From Streptomyces sp. NBC_00775 (GTDB lineage: Bacteria > Actinomycetota > Actinomycetes > Streptomycetales > Streptomycetaceae), in NCBI RefSeq assembly GCF_036347135.1, contig NZ_CP108938.1, positions 9,300,001 through 9,364,000 on the forward strand: a stretch of 64,000 nucleotides of DNA, written 5' to 3'. The translations under genes and the position numbers were made by a program. Shown piece by piece: positions 62,361 through 64,000 of the stretch. Each line of letters begins with the position of its first letter. Within the stretch, counting starts at the first letter, position 1. The notes below the pieces were generated by a model, which was given only the letters and a program-made list of their open reading frames with translations, had not been told where the DNA came from and searched no databases.

Positions 62361-64000
62361 TCACCCGTGCCAGGACCGCCACAGCGCCGCGTACGCACCC
62401 TCCGCCGCGACCAGCTGGTCGTGGCTGCCCAGCTCGCTGATCCGGCCGTTCTCCACGACGGCGATGACATCCGCGTCATGCGCGGTGTGCAGCCGGTGCG
62501 CGATGGCGACGACGGTGCGGCCGTCGAGGACACGCGCCAGTGAGCGCTCCAGATGGCGTGCCGCGCGCGGGTCGAGGAGCGAGGTCGCCTCGTCCAGAAC
62601 CAGCGTGTGCGGATCGGCCAGCACCAGCCGGGCCAGCGCGATCTGCTGGGCCTGGGCCGGGGTGAGCGCCACCCCGCCGGAGCCGACCTCGGTGTCCAGG
62701 CCGTCGCCGAGGGCCCGGGCCCAGCCGTCCGCGTCGACCGCGCCGAGCGCCGCCCACAGCTCGGCGTCGGCGGCGCCGGTCCGGGCGAGCAGCAGGTTGT
62801 CGCGCAGGGAGCCCACGAAGACGTGGTGTTCCTGGTTGACCAGGGCCACGTGGGAGCGGACCTCCTCGGCGGGCATCCGAGACAGTTCGGCGCCGCCGAG
62901 CGTGATCCGGCCGTCCCGGGGCGCGTAGATCCCGGCGAGCAGCCTGCCCAGCGTGGACTTGCCCGCGCCGGACGGGCCGACCAGGGCGAGCCGGGTGCCG
63001 GGCGCGACCTCCAGGGAGACCTCGCGCAGCACGTCCACTCCGGCCCGGTAGCCGAAGTGCACCCGGTCCGCGTGGACGTCGCGCCCGTTCGGGGCCACGG
63101 CCGGATCGCCCGCGGCCGGCTCGATGTCCCGGACACCGACAAGGCGGGCCAGCGAGACCTGGGCGACCTGCAGCTCGTCGTACCACCGCAGGATCAGGCC
63201 CACCGGGTCGACGAGCATCTGTGCGATGAGCGTGCCCGTCGTCAGCTGGCCCACACCGATCCAGCCCTGGAGGACGAAGACCCCGCCGATCATCAGGACC
63301 GAGCACAGCACCGTCACATGCGTGAGGCTGACGACCGGGAAGAGGACCGACCGCAGCCAGAGCGTGTACCGCTCCCATGCCGTCCACTCCTTGACCCGGC
63401 GGTCCGACAGGTCGATGCGGCGTTCGCCCAGGCGGTGCGCCTCGACCGTACGCCCGGCGTCGACCGTCTCGGCGAGGACGGCGGCGACAGCGGCGTACCC
63501 GGCGGCCTCCGAGCGGTAGGCGGACGGCGCGCGCTTGAAGTACCAGCGGCAGCCGACCACCAGCAGCGGCACGGCGACCAGCACGGCGGGGGCGAGCGCC
63601 GGCGCGGTCACGGCGAGTCCGCCGAGCAGCAGCGCCGCCCACACCACACCGATGGCCAGCTGCGGCACCGCCTCGCGCATCGCGTTGGCGAGCCGGTCGA
63701 TGTCGGTCGTGATGCGGGACAGCAGATCGCCGGTCCCGGCCCGCTCCAGGACGCCGGGCGGCAGCCCGACCGACCGTACGAGGAAGTCCTCGCGCAGATC
63801 GGCCAGCATCCGCTCGCCGAGCACGGCCCCGCGCAGTCGTACCGCTCGTACGAACACGGCCTGGACGACGAGGGCGACGACGAACAGCGCGACGGTGCGC
63901 TCCAGATGGAGCTCGCGCGCGTGGTCCGAGACCCGCTCGACGACCGAGCCCAGCAGATAGGGCCCGGCCATCGAGGCGACGACGGCCACGGTGTTGACGG
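62361..64000 (-). CDS. ABC transporter fused permease/ATPase, start cut by window edge
   Basis: At least 546 codons of a type IV half-transporter: a six-helix membrane domain whose start lies beyond the window (VASMAGPYLLGSVVERV at the visible end), then an ATPase domain. Walker A is LVGPSGAGKSTLGRLL, Q-loop LVNQEHHVFVGSL, Walker B TLVLDEATSLLDPR and the H-loop AIAHRL. The signature, normally LSGGQ, reads LTPAQ before AQQIALARLVLADP, so one of the two composite ATP sites may be non-canonical in the dimer. Such proteins usually pair with a second half-transporter, which may lie upstream outside the window. Substrate unknown; multidrug-type exporter is the default guess. Confidence 0.85.
   Translation of the reverse strand, partial: VNTVAVVASMAGPYLLGSVVERVSDHARELHLERTVALFVVALVVQAVFVRAVRLRGAVLGERMLADLREDFLVRSVGLPPGVLERAGTGDLLSRITTDIDRLANAMREAVPQLAIGVVWAALLLGGLAVTAPALAPAVLVAVPLLVVGCRWYFKRAPSAYRSEAAGYAAVAAVLAETVDAGRTVEAHRLGERRIDLSDRRVKEWTAWERYTLWLRSVLFPVVSLTHVTVLCSVLMIGGVFVLQGWIGVGQLTTGTLIAQMLVDPVGLILRWYDELQVAQVSLARLVGVRDIEPAAGDPAVAPNGRDVHADRVHFGYRAGVDVLREVSLEVAPGTRLALVGPSGAGKSTLGRLLAGIYAPRDGRITLGGAELSRMPAEEVRSHVALVNQEHHVFVGSLRDNLLLARTGAADAELWAALGAVDADGWARALGDGLDTEVGSGGVALTPAQAQQIALARLVLADPHTLVLDEATSLLDPRAARHLERSLARVLDGRTVVAIAHRLHTAHDADVIAVVENGRISELGSHDQLVAAEGAYAALWRSWHG

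Overview
The window is chromosomal DNA of very high G+C content from a Streptomyces or close relative. The evidence is the codon use (G/C third positions, many GTG and TTG starts), a conservon (cvnA-B-C-D), a divergent xylA/xylB locus with a ROK regulator, an adjacent SNF2-helicase/SWIM pair, and several families typical of streptomycetes. All identifications come from reading motifs and remembered family features; no database search was run. The left edge cuts into a dehydrogenase gene and the right edge cuts into an ABC transporter gene.

Bases 1-25073 hold 19 plus-strand genes with no gap over 38 bases. Eleven junctions are 4-base stop/start overlaps, so this reads as one translationally coupled operon for an exported polysaccharide. 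It encodes a GDP-mannose 6-dehydrogenase-like enzyme (cut by the edge), three glycosyltransferases, two Wzz-like co-polymerases whose kinase domains look dead, an asparagine-synthase-type amidotransferase, a two-domain oxidoreductase, a heparinase II/III-like lyase, a beta-helix lipoprotein, an O-antigen-ligase/polymerase-like protein, a flippase and a pyruvyltransferase. It also encodes an apparent CDP-sugar tailoring set: glucose-1-phosphate cytidylyltransferase, C-methyltransferase, PIG-L deacetylase, SDR enzyme, DUF4910 protein, 3,5-epimerase and a GSA-type aminotransferase. My working reading is a uronate-containing, amidated or pyruvylated, CDP-sugar-decorated capsule or exopolysaccharide. 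The operon ends in an eight-unit 5-bp tandem repeat.

Bases 25074-26258 form a boundary: a PAP2-family protein with degenerate active-site motifs, then a decayed IS701-type transposase remnant and a strong hairpin. Bases 26259-32590 carry an ExaC-type aldehyde dehydrogenase with a GAF regulator, a frameshifted Tat-exported amidase, and an overlapping acetamidase/permease pair. Bases 32591-37061 carry a spacer with two DnaA-box-like sites and the xylose locus (ROK regulator, xylB, and divergent xylA). Bases 37194-43766 carry a proline-rich membrane protein, a secreted phytase-esterase-like protein and the SWIM/SNF2 pair.

Bases 43952-49905 are a patchwork: fatty acid desaturase, tiny membrane protein, two unknown proteins, an MpaB-type oxygenase pseudogene with two lesions, a PadR regulator divergent from an alpha/beta hydrolase, and a methyltransferase. 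Bases 49906-56719 hold an MHYT membrane sensor, the conservon, a second CvnB-like roadblock protein and a two-module DNA-binding-like protein. Bases 56720-64000 hold a tandem pair of terminator hairpins, tesB, a Ski2-like helicase, a membrane metal-dependent hydrolase, zinc-independent ribosomal protein L31, a DUF5709 protein and the start-truncated ABC transporter.
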